From the NCBI GenBank assembly GCA_002633025.1, contig NMRB01001372.1:74142-138141 (forward strand): DNA of 64,000 nucleotides. Direction: 5' to 3'. The number at the start of each line of letters is the position of its first letter. The stretch's first letter is position 1. A program made the translations under genes and the position numbers. This document shows, piece by piece, positions 20,301 through 61,626 of this stretch. The notes beneath the pieces are model-generated. The model had not been told where the DNA came from and made no database searches. It saw nothing but the letters and a program-made list of their open reading frames with translations. Origin of the DNA: Notospermus geniculatus. Lineage: Eukaryota; Nemertea; Pilidiophora; Heteronemertea; Lineidae.

Positions 20301-23191
20301 TTCTCAGCGGCGTTCATGAACTCAGGCTTAGCCTTCTTACAATGGCCACACCCTGTAGAGTTTAATTAAAGTATCATGTGATATATAATGGGGAACCAGT
20401 GGACAGTGTTACATAGGGTATTATATTATATTGTATTAGATTTTTCCATCAGGGCCGAAGCCATAGCATTGTTCGCCATGGTAAGTCAGAAGAGGCAATC
20501 TCAAAGCTACTCATGTTCCTCACTTGAATGGGGTCTTTTACTTTGCCCTTGCAGACTAGAGGTACAAGGTACAAGGTACAAGGCACTACGGCTTACTGTC
20601 CCATGCGAGGGATTCAAGAACCAGGGATGATTAATCCCATGTGGTCCGGGCTGGATTCGAACCCTGGACCGGCCACTTGATAAGCAGATGTGATAACCAC
20701 TAGGCTATTAAGGCTCCTCAGCACCCCTTCACTCCACTTTGACTTCACACTTACATGGAGCATAAAACATCACTAGAGAATGCTTCTTCTTTTTAAGCGT
20801 GTTCTTGAAGTTTTCATCGTTCAAATGGATAACATCACTTTCAGTCTCCTCCCATGACTTCTCTGGAGGGGGAGGTGGCGGGGGTTCTTTTGGGCTGTAA
20901 GAATGAAAAGAAACACGCAAGTAAAAGACTGTCCATATACCGAGCCCACTGCTCTCGGCTAATTGTTATCATGGAATATTACTTGAGGTACGATACACAC
21001 TAATGTCTTATACTTACTCCTTCATAAACTCAACTATTTTATCCGCAGTTCTTTCATTGAAATCAAACTTGAATTCACCATCCCTGCAAAAAAAATACAT
21101 CATAAAATCACTAACGATAAAGTCCCCAGATTCACCTTGTTCTTATCATTTCAGACAATTGAGTTAAGACCAACTTCGTGAAACACACAGAAATTCAGTC
21201 AAAAATACCTACTTGAAGTATTTGACCGTTGGGAAACCTTTTATTCCAAATTTCTCTGAAACCTTTTTCTCCACGGTTGCATCAACTGCTGCTATTGATG
21301 CTTCTACCTGTAAGACAGAAACAGAAACTTGACAAACTCAACTGAGTTACCAAAAAAACATATGCACAAAGACAGAGTGAGGCTATGCCACACTGGTTGT
21401 GTCATAATAGCAGAATACATGTACAAAGAATGGCATCAACCAAGAGAAAATGAACTTACCTCCTGAGTTTTGAGCTGCCCAGCAGCATCTGTGTATTCTG
21501 GCTTCATCTTTTTACAGTGACCACACCCTGGAGAAGACAAAAGTCAACCATCAATACCGATTGTAACTATCAACAGGACAAGAGCAGTCAGCTACACTTA
21601 CCAGCAAAAGATCGAACCTGTAGCCTCAGAAGTGACAGGCGCCAGTTTTCATTGGGCCACTCTGATGGCGACAGCCTCGACGGTGAATGCGGAACAGAGA
21701 GAGTAGTTTAACTCACATGGGGCGTAGAACATCACCAGGACTGAAGGGTTGGATGATATGTGCTCATCAAAATTGGCATCAGTCAAATGGACAACGTCCG
21801 TCTCCTCGTCCTTCCATTCGGACTCCTTCTCCGGTTCCTTGGGTGGTTGTGGGCTAAAACATGAACAGAAATCAGGTCAACGAAGTAGAAGAACATCTTA
21901 CGGCTTACTGTCCCATGTGACGGACTGAAGAGCCAGGGATGATTTATCCCATATGGCTCAGGCTGGATTCAAACCCGGGACCTGCTGCTTGCTAAGCGGA
22001 CGTGGTAACCACTTGGCTTTCAAGGTTTCTCATTTAGTTCTTCACAATTTACATGTAACAGAACTTACTTTTTCATCCACGCCACAATGCCGTCCTTATT
22101 TTTTTCTCCGCCGTAGCCGAACTGTGGACGACCATTCCTGAAAAGACCACCAGCACAATTTTACCATTTCATTATGTAGCCAGTTTTAGCATGTTTAGTA
22201 TCTCATCCTATCAGGAGATTAGTTATGCTATGCGTTATTATCTTCTCATGCAGCCATTTCACTCGCAAAATTATGACATTTTTTACTTGTGTCAACTCTG
22301 CTGCTTTACAAGCACAAAAAATGTTGACCAATCCCGGCAAGAAAAACTCACTCGAAATAGACGATAGTTGGAAATCCTGTGATGTTGAACTGTTCTCTGA
22401 TGACGGCATTTTCAGGCTTGTCAACATCCATTCCAGCGAGCACCTGAAATAAACAAGAACTTCTCAATAAGTTATGTAACAATGAAGGATCTCAGAATAC
22501 AGTCAAGCAGCTGCTTCCTTCTAGATATTTTCTACACAACGCCCTCTGGAGGCCATGCAAGACCACTGATTATGCTAAAGGATATTACAGAATATACTCC
22601 TGTACACCCTTACGCAGAGTTTGAAGTTCCTGGATCACGTACTGCTGATAATAAGATGATGTACCAAGATTTATAGTTTTCAACGATGGGGATCATAACT
22701 ATGATAGAGAGCAGCCTGATTTCAACAACTTCCAACTTACAGAAGAGCCTTTTAACTCTGAAGCTGCTCCAGCGAATTCTGGCTTCAACATTTTACAGAA
22801 GCCACACCCTGAAACAAGGAATTTTGTGAACAACATCAAATAATAGAAGATTAAGTCTTTTGCTCTTCGGAAATCCTCTACGCCAAAGGCTTCGATTTTT
22901 AATCCGGTCGTCACAAGACAACTTCTTCAAATCACTTCACCAGAATGGTGTTACATATAGACTGGGAGCAATTCAATGCCAAAGAAACCCGAGGGTCATA
23001 AACCCTGCATCTCGAGAAGAAAAAAACGTTGACTTACATGGTGCATAAAACATCAGAAGGATAGGCTTCCGTTCTTTTTTCAACAATTTTTGTAAATCTT
23101 GCGGTGACATTAAGTGGGTAACATCCTCTGCAGATGCCTCCTCATCCCAAGGTAAGTCACCTTTTGGATCGCGAAGAAAATTCACTATTGA
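16511..23191 (-). CDS. PDIA5: PDIA5-like protein disulfide isomerase, four thioredoxin modules, K/E-rich tail, KTEL (5' incomplete)
   Basis: Fifteen phase-consistent exons, 5' to 3': 23191-23038, 22808-22741, 22443-22352, 22137-22069, 21853-21717, 21527-21460, 21307-21213, 21083-21018, 20894-20755, 20352-20153, 19696-19510, 19395-19328, 18855-18774, 18127-18046, 17324-16511 (773 aa plus stop). Each module has HL..., MFYAPW, a CxxC active site split by an intron inside the Trp codon (T|GG), then G[FY]PT. The active sites are CGFC (53-56), CGHC (175-178), CGHC (298-301) and CGHC (427-430). FLRDPKG and KKKKHSLVMFYAPW match PDIA5. Human PDIA5 has three CxxC modules, so the fourth is extra. Residues 506-773 are KAEEKR-type repeats ending KTEL, an ER-retrieval signal variant. 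The expected N-terminal non-catalytic domain and signal peptide are not in these exons. It would catalyse disulfide formation/isomerisation in the ER lumen. Confidence 0.9.
17437..17744. mobile_element. CAGGGTTTCCGCC-ended element with A/T palindromic core (in PDI intron)
   Basis: CAGGGTTTCCGCC at 17437-17449 is repeated inverted as GGCGGAAACCCTG at 17732-17744. Between them are two CCGTACCCT phrases and a 17636-17706 block of alternating A and T runs that is nearly self-complementary. Related copies lie at 53099-53430 and, as a 3' end, near 44262-44352. Confidence 0.7.
17940..18032 (-). mobile_element. Internally deleted SINE family 1 remnant beside a PDI exon
   Basis: The 3' block (GCATTATTGGCCCTGG) is followed after a short gap directly by the 5' head (GGACATGATAACCACTTG), so about 170 bp of the SINE body is missing. 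It sits immediately downstream of the donor at 18045/18046 and supplies the in-frame stop (TGA at 18030-18032) that would be used if the intron were retained. Confidence 0.6.
19852..20119 (-). mobile_element. tRNA-derived SINE family 1 (PDI intron)
   Basis: Full-length copy in reverse orientation: TTTTTCCGTCAGGGCCGAAG at the 3' end, CCCATATGGCCCGGGC at the B-box region, and GATAACCACTTGGCTATCAA at the head. Confidence 0.9.
20433..20717 (-). mobile_element. tRNA-derived SINE family 1 (PDI intron)
   Basis: Near full-length reverse copy with a local duplication of the GGTACAAG triplet-like motif (three in a row at about 20570). The head reads GATAACCACTAGGCTATTAA. Confidence 0.9.
21899..22030 (-). 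mobile_element. SINE family 1, 5' half (PDI intron)
   Basis: Only the tRNA-like head and adjacent body are present, from CGGCTTACTGTCCCATGTGA to GGTAACCACTTGGCTTTCAA. The 3' half is absent. Confidence 0.85.
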
Positions 23192-23261
23192 CTGAAAAAA
23201 AGATGAGGAAAGGAGTTTGACTCTTAAGTGGGGAAGAATTCAAGGTCTGAAGTAGATAGTT

Positions 23262-23292
23262 ATGGTTCCCGATCATGAAGATCGGGAACCAT
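23262..23292. repeat. Hairpin ATGGTTCCCGATC / GATCGGGAACCAT
   Basis: A perfect 13-bp stem with a 5-base loop. It is followed by a (GT)n run at about 23312-23358 and by two diverged copies of a repeat (23358-23485 and 23518-23645) sharing GTCACGC, CTACCC[CT]TAGGTTT and CCAATGAG/CGAATGGA phrases. The block looks repeat-derived and occupies the place where further PDI exons were expected. Confidence 0.6.
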
Positions 23293-23784
23293 ATTGTTTT
23301 TGGTCGTGGTGTCTGTGTGTGTATCTGTGTGTGTGTGTGTGTGTCTGTGTGTGTGTCCGTCTGTCACGCCTTCATATCTTATCTCCTTCAAAAGCTACAG
23401 TCCTGGTAATACATCCTACCCCTAGGTTTGTCAACCTGGGCAATCCAATGAGCTAATCATTTTCAACATCAGATGCCTCCATCATGATGTAATCAACATA
23501 TCAGACTTGATATTTTGTCCGTCACGCTTTTATCTGATGTCATAACTCGGCTCCTTTAGCACCTAGAGCAACAGAAACAAGTTCTACCCTTAGGTTTTCA
23601 TACCCTAGGAATCGAATGGACTGATTACTTTTGATCTGAGATGTAGGGGTCATGGTGATATCGATATCACAAATTTGATATTTTGAGATAACTTGCCATA
23701 TTGTCAACTGAGCAACATGAAACAAGTCTTAGTTCATGCCTGCTTATCCAAGGACTGGANTCATGCAGTTAAATCTTAAAATCA

Positions 23785-23853
23785 TGCACTGCTTTCAGAG
23801 ATACAAACCAAAAATAAAGTTTGCCACAACGTGGATTGACAAATCGACGCCAT
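23785..23853 (-). CDS. Candidate first coding exon of the PDIA5-like gene (signal peptide)
   Basis: The ATG at 23853-23851 stands in a good context (aaaATGGCG) and opens MASICQSTLWQTLFLVCI, a short hydrophobic leader as expected for an ER enzyme, then a stop after 23 codons. It lies 184 bp head-to-head from the ATP6V1F start, a common bidirectional-promoter layout. No strong donor was found (GTATCT and GTGCAT are candidates), and the exon that should follow it is not visible. I therefore treat it as plausible, not established. Confidence 0.35.
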
Positions 23854-24037
23854 TTTGCCACGTACAGAAATATACCGCTTCCGGTTGGTCTCATCGACCA
23901 GTTTGGCAAGTCGCTCGAGTCCAACCCGAGTTACAAGTCGGCCGTTCCAAGCTGAGACTGATTCTCTACCCTTGTAACGCTCCGCTCGTGTAGCGGAGGG
24001 TTACGAAGGCACACGGGACCAGTCTAGACTATCAAAG
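23854..24037. promoter_or_regulatory. Probable bidirectional promoter, PDIA5-like / ATP6V1F
   Basis: The region between the divergent start codons is locally C/G-richer than its surroundings and has no TATA box. It contains the hairpin repeat 23960-24037, which abuts the ATP6V1F ATG. Assignment as a promoter rests on gene arrangement, not on a recognised element. Confidence 0.45.
23960..24037. repeat. Hairpin repeat copy A (ATP6V1F 5'UTR)
   Basis: GTAACGCTCCGCT (23974-23986) pairs with AGCGGAGGGTTAC (23992-24004), 12 of 13 bases. The tail GGGACCAGTCTAGACTATCA reaches the ATP6V1F start codon. A second copy, about 90 bp, lies at 24465-24554 inside intron 1. Confidence 0.75.
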
Positions 24038-25511
24038 ATGGCGCACTCATCCCAAAAGGGTCGGCTAATCGCCGTGATCGGTGACGAAGTATGCCCTGAT
24101 TTCATCCAATTTCACCCAATTTATGATTTCACAGAATAGAAAACAGACTTACCCATCAAAAAACCGAAAGAGTAGTTCAGTAGCCGCGTCAGATCGATAA
24201 AAAAAGATGATCTGCCCGATCTCCATCATTTATACACACATCACATGCACATGATGATGCACAGGCGGATGCACCCCAAATCACATGACCATCATGACCA
24301 TTATTTTTGTTTGGTCAGCATAGCCTGTCGATGGTTGCACTAGGGGGAGACTCTGTGAGGGGTGTAGCCTAGGCTGGTGGTGAACAATTCATATGAATGA
24401 ACAGTGAATCGTCCGAAGCGACATGACAACCCAAACGCCGCTGCTGCTGGGAAAAAAAAGGCAGAGATCCTCTGCCCTCGTAATGCTCCGTGTTCGTGTA
24501 GGCCCTACCTAGTGGAGAGTTACGAAGGCACGGGACCAGTCTGGACTATCAAAGAATAGTGTCGACAGCACATGACTGAGTGGGCCTAGGCCTAGTTTTA
24601 GTAATGATTTTTCTTTCCTTTCAGGACACGTGTACCGGATTTCTCCTTGGTGGCATTGGTGAAATGAACAAAAGTCGACAGCCAAATTTTCTTGTTGTCG
24701 ATAAGAGTAAGTGTTTCATTTTCATTGCTGATACTGCAACCTTTGCTAAAATTAAAGAAAAATGAAAGAACTACAATTATCAAAATCTTGTTTTCATTTT
24801 CTGGACACAAAAGTTCTCATGTTTTTACTTCTGAAGGTCTGCACACAACAGGAATGGACCTCGTCAATGAATTTGAAAAATGCAATAAATCCTACGGCAG
24901 TAAACTGATATTTTTGTAATATTTCAGATACAAGTGTAGCAGAGATTGAGGAGACATTCAAGTCATTTGTTGCTAGAGACGATGTCGCCATTATCCTTAT
25001 TAATCAAAATGTAAGAAATTAAGTTTGTTACCAGAATGACCAGCGATCAGTTTTATGCCCTTTCTGTTGGCATTGATAGTGACTTTCCACCACTGCCATT
25101 GTCAAATTATTGACTCAATACAATATAGACTACAGGATTATATGTACAGGGTTGGCCAGGATAATTTTCCCCACAAGGGCCAATTTTTATCCTGGGACGA
25201 GGTTGTTTGATACCATTTTTCCCTGGTGTGGATCGAACCCGGAACCTATGTTGTGAGAGTCTGCAATGTTTCCACTGAGCCACTCTTGACTTTTATCCGT
25301 TTAATGTCAGGAGCCAGTGCTTACAATCTTGGTCATGAATTGAGCTGTTTATTTCCAGGTAGCAGAGATGATTCGTTATGTTCTTGACGGTCACACCGTC
25401 GCAACACCAGCTGTTCTGGAGATTCCCAGTAAGGACCACCCGTATGACGCCAGCAAGGATTCTATACTAAGACGGGCAAAGGGCATGTTTAGTGCTGATG
25501 ACTTCCGATAA
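24038..25511 (+). CDS. ATP6V1F: V-type proton ATPase subunit F
   Basis: Four exons, 24038-24088, 24625-24706, 24928-25010 and 25359-25511, give 122 aa (human 119). Recognisable family blocks in order: LIAVIGDE at the end of exon 1, [20 protein letters not shown] in exon 2, EIEETFKSF and AIILINQN in exon 3, and [20 protein letters not shown] then RRAKGMF in exon 4. Subunit F is part of the central rotor stalk of the cytosolic V1 sector, coupling ATP hydrolysis to proton pumping at endomembranes. The gene appears complete and intact. It is head-to-head with the PDIA5-like gene, and intron 1 carries a duplicate of its 5'UTR hairpin. Confidence 0.97.
24465..24554. repeat. Hairpin repeat copy B (ATP6V1F intron 1)
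   Basis: It repeats the sequence at 23960-24037, including CTCTGCCCTCGTAATGCTCC, GTTACGAAGGCAC and GGGACCAGTCTGGACTATCA, with one inserted stretch in the loop. The copies lie in direct orientation about 500 bp apart, flanking exon 1. Confidence 0.75.
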
Positions 25512-26610
25512 TATTCAGGGAAATGTGTTAGTCTAGTCTCATTGATGTTGTTTAAGTAGCCAAGACTGGAATGCATGTGCATTGACATTGAGAAATGATC
25601 TCAAAGGATTGATGGCAAATTATCAACACATTTTGAAGGAGAGACATCCATACCCCATCATGGGTATTCATTAGAAAGTGCTCAAGAAGAGCTTTCAGGT
25701 GTTATGCGGGTCTAGATTTTGCTGACTTAGAGAAAATTCCTTGAAGATTGTTTGTCATTGTATCTGAAGTGCTGTGCGACTTTGAGGATTTTAGCCAAAA
25801 AATATCAGGATTATTGTATGGTGTTCTATTTATGTGTAAAGTATCTCATTATGTCCTCATTTTCAATTATCTGTTGCAAAGACAGAAGATTTTGCATTCC
25901 ATGTAAGGCTTCGCTTCTTTATTTGTTGGGTTACAATCCTGAGCCGTGGTTTTCCTGCAGGACCAAGGACTGACATTCTAATTCAAAATGTACATGTATA
26001 TTGCATGGAGGTCTTCAGTCATCTTCCCTACTCCTTGACATATGTGCTTTTTCCAGCCAATATAGAAGCGTGGCCTGGTGTGTACATATGTAATAGAGTA
26101 CAAAACTGTGCAATATGTTTGTGTCAGCCATTTTGATTCTTTAAAGCCACACTATATTCAATAGGAGCTGTCAGCGAGTTGACCACTAGGTGTCACTAGG
26201 GCCCAATTCAATGCATCTAGCGGACCCAGTCATTATCAATCGAGCAGCAATCATAATAGATTTCCTGTACATTTGGTCCGCTAAGACTGTGCTGCCATCT
26301 GTTAGCAATATGCGCGGCTGACTGCTCCTATTCAGAAACAGAGTGGCTTTAAGTTTCTTGATAATCAACCCAGAGGTGGAAATCCATCATGGACTGACCA
26401 TGGAAGGGGAACTCAGAATCATGATCACTTGACCAATTGCCAAATTACTGTGCTATGATTATGGTTGATTATACATACATGTAATCAGAAAGCAATTAGG
26501 ACTAATTAGTTTTCGGATGTAATATAAATAGAGAATGTGATATAAATATAATATGAGTGTCAATTTCTTTCTGTCTCAGTCTTTTACAAGTAGATGATTA
26601 TATAATCACA
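25512..26610. other. ATP6V1F 3'UTR and intergenic sequence
   Basis: No further gene is visible. An imperfect inverted repeat of the 'GGTATTCATTRGAAAGTGCTC' type (25661-25705) belongs to a dispersed family also seen at 35590 and 58014. tRNA-like B-box sequence on the minus strand at about 25205-25290 lies in ATP6V1F intron 3. Confidence 0.4.
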
Positions 26611-26730
26611 GGGAGTTTTCACAAACCCCGAAACGCGAACGCCAAACCCATTGTTCGACGCCACGAAGAGAGCACCGAACAAAAGGACAGACGTTCGCGT
26701 TGGCGTTTCGGGGGCTTTGCGAAAACTATA
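26611..26730. mobile_element. Foldback repeat (CCCCGAAACGCGAACG arms)
   Basis: GGGAGTTTTCACAAACCCCG plus AAACGCGAACGCCAA on the left pairs with CGTTCGCGTTGGCGTTTCGG and GCTTTGCGAAAACT on the right. The arms are imperfect and there is no coding content. Confidence 0.6.
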
Positions 26731-27162
26731 ATACATCTTGTACACATGGTGTATGTTGGAACTCGTATTTTCCCGAAGGCATCAAAGGAATTCAAGAATT
26801 GAAAGTCAATTGTGACTCTTCTTCGTTTGGCCATTTGAATACTTACAATTTCCTAGTTCCACAGGTTTTGAATACCCAGCACCACACTATAGGACGGGAG
26901 ATCCCGGTTCGATTCCCAGTGCGGTCAACGACATTTGGCATTGTCGGTGAAGGCTCTTTCCTTTCTCATCTTGGCTTTCACTATCTTTGCTATAATGCAT
27001 GGATCACTCTGAAACAGGGAGTCTGATCAGGTGTGATAGCCACTGCAAATCATAACGAGTTAGGGATCTGAAAGAAGAGGGGAGGAATATGGTAGCTTAT
27101 ATAGGATGTGGTAGGCCCTCAAGCTTAACCATTAAGCTCGAGGGCATAACAACTAACATACA

Positions 27163-27292
27163 GGGCCGACTGCACAGAAAGTCGGATAGTGCTACCGGCG
27201 CCTATCGGCAGTTAATCATAACACATTTTCCCATTAACTAAACCGCCGATAGGCATCGAAAGCACTATTGGGCTTTCTGTGCGATCGGCCCA
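27163..27292. mobile_element. Foldback repeat (GGGCCGACTGCACAGAAAG arms)
   Basis: The left arm GGGCCGACTGCACAGAAAG and the right arm CTTTCTGTGCGATCGGCCC pair with a few mismatches, as do the inner GCCTATCGGC/GCCGATAGGC blocks. Nothing coding was found between 27293 and the N gap. Confidence 0.65.
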
Positions 27293-29336
27293 GATGTTGG
27301 GCGTGATGAAGGAACGCCTGCCTTACATGTGGTGATCCGGGTTCGATTCCCGATGTGGTCTGTGACAATTCTATCTCATGTGAGTCCACCAAGTACAGGA
27401 CATGTCATGTGCATTATAGCTCATGTGAATGAACATGCTTGGTCAGTGCAGGCCTACTGAGTGCAGGAAAAGTATCGATGTCGAGAACCTCCGTGGTTGT
27501 ATCGATACACAAATCATGAGAAGTGAAACTCGACGAAGTGAATCTATCAAAGTTTATTTGAAGAAAATGATGAGTTTGCACTGCACAAATGAAACGATTC
27601 AAGATAATTTATAAATTACAACTAACAAACATATTTATTATACCTCGATCTTCTACAGCCATTAAACATAATCATAATTTGTACAAATATTCACAAAACT
27701 ATTTACAATTTTGAAAAAAAAACTAATAATCACCTCAACAGGTGGTTCTTGGACAATCTGCATGGACTGGCCATTTCCGTGTTGAATTATAGTATGTTTT
27801 TCTGTCCCCCTCTATCAGACATGAATACTTGAGTATTTGGTTAACTGGTTCTGACCCAATTTTGGTGGAAGATCACTACAGATTTTTATAATATGCATTT
27901 GAGGCCCGTAAGGGTTGCAGGGTCTAAATTCATTCATGGCAGTAGGCCAACACAAATGACTTGGTCTAATTTCGCCTGTTCTGGGGTCTTTCATGGACTT
28001 AGAAAATTTTTGAGCCAGAACCAGTTAATTAAGTACCAGTACGGTACTCACTGTATCCACTACGAGGACTACCACTGTAGTGTATTACCCCTCATACAAT
28101 AATCAGTTCTGATTGGGTTTTCTGGGTGTGTTTGACCGAATGCTGTTGCTCAATTTATAAAGAATGGCTCAATACATTTTCATCCATTTGTTTCACAAAA
28201 CCCACAACACGGCGAAATTCCCACAGATTATCCAAGGACCATAAACAATCCGAAATAAATCAAGTTATTTTTGAAATGCAGTTAGATTCATGCTCATTTT
28301 ACATGTAACTAATTCTGAAGTACTCTGTTCGAGAAATGCAAAAATGAAATGGTCCATGGACCATGTGCTCACCTGGGTGAACGTACCAGAAAAACAAATG
28401 ACAAATGTTAAATCAAAATGTTCCAGGGTCATGTATCCTCATTAGATGTACCTGATAAAAATTTGGAGACAATCCAGTTACAGTTCAGGAGTTACTGGAC
28501 TTAGAACTTTGGTTTTGGCCACCTGCTGGCCAAGCGGAGANTCAGGCCAGAGTATTTTAATTTTTAGAAAATGTTGACGCAAAAGATGAAATGCATTTCA
28601 AAGTATTATTGATAATTCACGATATATTCACATCACATGATAACAACTTTGTACAAAAAAACTGAACCGAACCCACGGATATAAATATTGACAAATAATA
28701 TTGGTTTTAACTGAATCATCTGGTATTTTTGACCAATCAGGAGTCACGAATTTTGACATATCAAATGTCATGAACATCGAGAATACGCCAAATAGATCTG
28801 GACAGGAAGAGCCCAGCCCTGTTGAGCACCAGTCACCCACCCCTGAGCTTACAAACCCTTATTAAGAACGGACCACTTGCTGATCAAAATAGACAGCACA
28901 ATACTTAACCATTAAATATATTCGTGAAGGTGGGCCCGAGCAAAAGCTGTGGAACGAGTTATGTGATTATAAGTGGTGTATTTCATGATTTAAATACAAC
29001 ACGATTCTCTGATGTCGGTTTTCGTCGCTGACGACTTTGCAACTCACCGATGAACGTAGTCTCGCACGATTGGCATTTTAACATCCGAGATAAAATATCA
29101 AACAGAGACGAAATATAAAATGACTCAACGTGTTCATATATTTACATTATTAATCCTACGTACAACAAAACACACAAACATAACGTTATCATTAATGATT
29201 AGTTATTACTGAAGCACAATCAACATCGTGTTTGTAAAGTGACAAGTTATATTCATGTGTACATTCAACGTTTATCAATAAAAACACGAGGTACCGGTTC
29301 TCATTTTACTACTGGAGCTTCACCCTCCTATAGTAC

Positions 29337-30006
29337 NNNNNNNNNNNNNNNNNNNNNNNNNNNNNNNNNNNNNNNNNNNNNNNNNNNNNNNNNNNNNNNN
29401 NNNNNNNNNNNNNNNNNNNNNNNNNNNNNNNNNNNNNNNNNNNNNNNNNNNNNNNNNNNNNNNNNNNNNNNNNNNNNNNNNNNNNNNNNNNNNNNNNNNN
29501 NNNNNNNNNNNNNNNNNNNNNNNNNNNNNNNNNNNNNNNNNNNNNNNNNNNNNNNNNNNNNNNNNNNNNNNNNNNNNNNNNNNNNNNNNNNNNNNNNNNN
29601 NNNNNNNNNNNNNNNNNNNNNNNNNNNNNNNNNNNNNNNNNNNNNNNNNNNNNNNNNNNNNNNNNNNNNNNNNNNNNNNNNNNNNNNNNNNNNNNNNNNN
29701 NNNNNNNNNNNNNNNNNNNNNNNNNNNNNNNNNNNNNNNNNNNNNNNNNNNNNNNNNNNNNNNNNNNNNNNNNNNNNNNNNNNNNNNNNNNNNNNNNNNN
29801 NNNNNNNNNNNNNNNNNNNNNNNNNNNNNNNNNNNNNNNNNNNNNNNNNNNNNNNNNNNNNNNNNNNNNNNNNNNNNNNNNNNNNNNNNNNNNNNNNNNN
29901 NNNNNNNNNNNNNNNNNNNNNNNNNNNNNNNNNNNNNNNNNNNNNNNNNNNNNNNNNNNNNNNNNNNNNNNNNNNNNNNNNNNNNNNNNNNNNNNNNNNN
30001 NNNNNN
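29337..30006. other. Assembly gap (670 N)
   Basis: An unbroken run of N. Any long ORF reported across it is an artefact. Directly to its right a 61-bp unit is repeated twice in tandem. Confidence 1.
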
Positions 30007-30040
30007 GGGGGTAGAGTGCAAGAATTACCAGTAGATAAGC

Positions 30041-30162
30041 CCAATATTCAATCATGCTTTCTGGTAACTTTATCTAGCAATGGAATTTCGAGACAACTGA
30101 GCCAATATTCAATCATGCTTTCTGGTAACTTTATCTAGCAATGGAATTTCGAGACAACTGAG
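30041..30162. repeat. 61-bp tandem duplication next to the gap
   Basis: The unit beginning CCAATATTCAATCATGCTTT occurs at 30041-30101 and again at 30102-30162, identical by eye. Its position at the gap edge makes a failed read join or collapsed array plausible. Confidence 0.8.
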
Positions 30163-31023
30163 CCCAGCTCCAATGATTGTAGTGTATGGTAAACTTTACA
30201 CACATGATCCAATAGTATTACATCTCTGACAATAAGACAATTTGGCAGGCTTTCGTAACGCATGAAGAGCACCACACTCCGATGGCAAAAAAGGCAGAAT
30301 CTCCACTCAAGATACCATAAGAGGGATGATGTTCAGATGTGATATCAGCCTTACTCTGCACAACTATGTACTGAATAGTCCAGAATAGTGCTGTTACGTC
30401 TAAAGATCGTATTCCCTCTGATTTCAACACCAGAGGGCAGAGCAAATACACAAATACTTTTCCTGACAAATCTAATCCAGTTAATGCCGAACAACAATAA
30501 ACCTATCCAAGATCACAGAACATCACCTTCCACAGCACATGAATCACATGAAACCCAAATACACTTAATTATACCAGCACTGTCTCTAATATGGCACCTC
30601 AACGCCTAAGGCTACTTCTCCAATATACATGTACACCAAAGTCTAATGTGATCAGAACCAAATCCAGTTGTTCAAAGTTCATTTAGATCTTGCAATTAAA
30701 ATATGGTTCATCCAAATAATTGAATCCCAAAATTTTTCCATAGGAATTTCACTTGAAAAATACAAGTTATTTCATTCACAAGAACTGATCTTCAACTAGG
30801 CCCAAAATTTTCAGCAAGAAATTTCTCCCAAATGTCCAATTATAGGAAAGGGTAATTCTCTCAGTAGGTTAAGGATTATTTCTTTTGTTGTTTTCAGTAA
30901 AACAGGCAAAAGGCGTGGCGGGTTTTGAATGAGGCAAACTTTTGAGAAAGACTACATAGGTTTGCGAATGATGAGTCAACCCGTTCTTCAAAACGTAGAA
31001 ATGAATGTTACACTCTGATATCA

Positions 31024-61474
<30,451 letters not shown>

Positions 61475-61626
61475 CTGAAAGACAAAACAATGGGCGAGTA
61501 AGACAACAAGGTCATCAAGTGATCACGAAGATTTTGTCTGAAATTGACACCAGGCACCTGCAAAAGAAACATGACCATATTTAGAGAATACTGTGAAGTA
61601 CGTTATTGATTATTTGTATTCGTATC

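Noticed and set aside
29239-30138. ORFs of 230-300 codons across 29309-30138
   Set aside because: They consist almost entirely of N.
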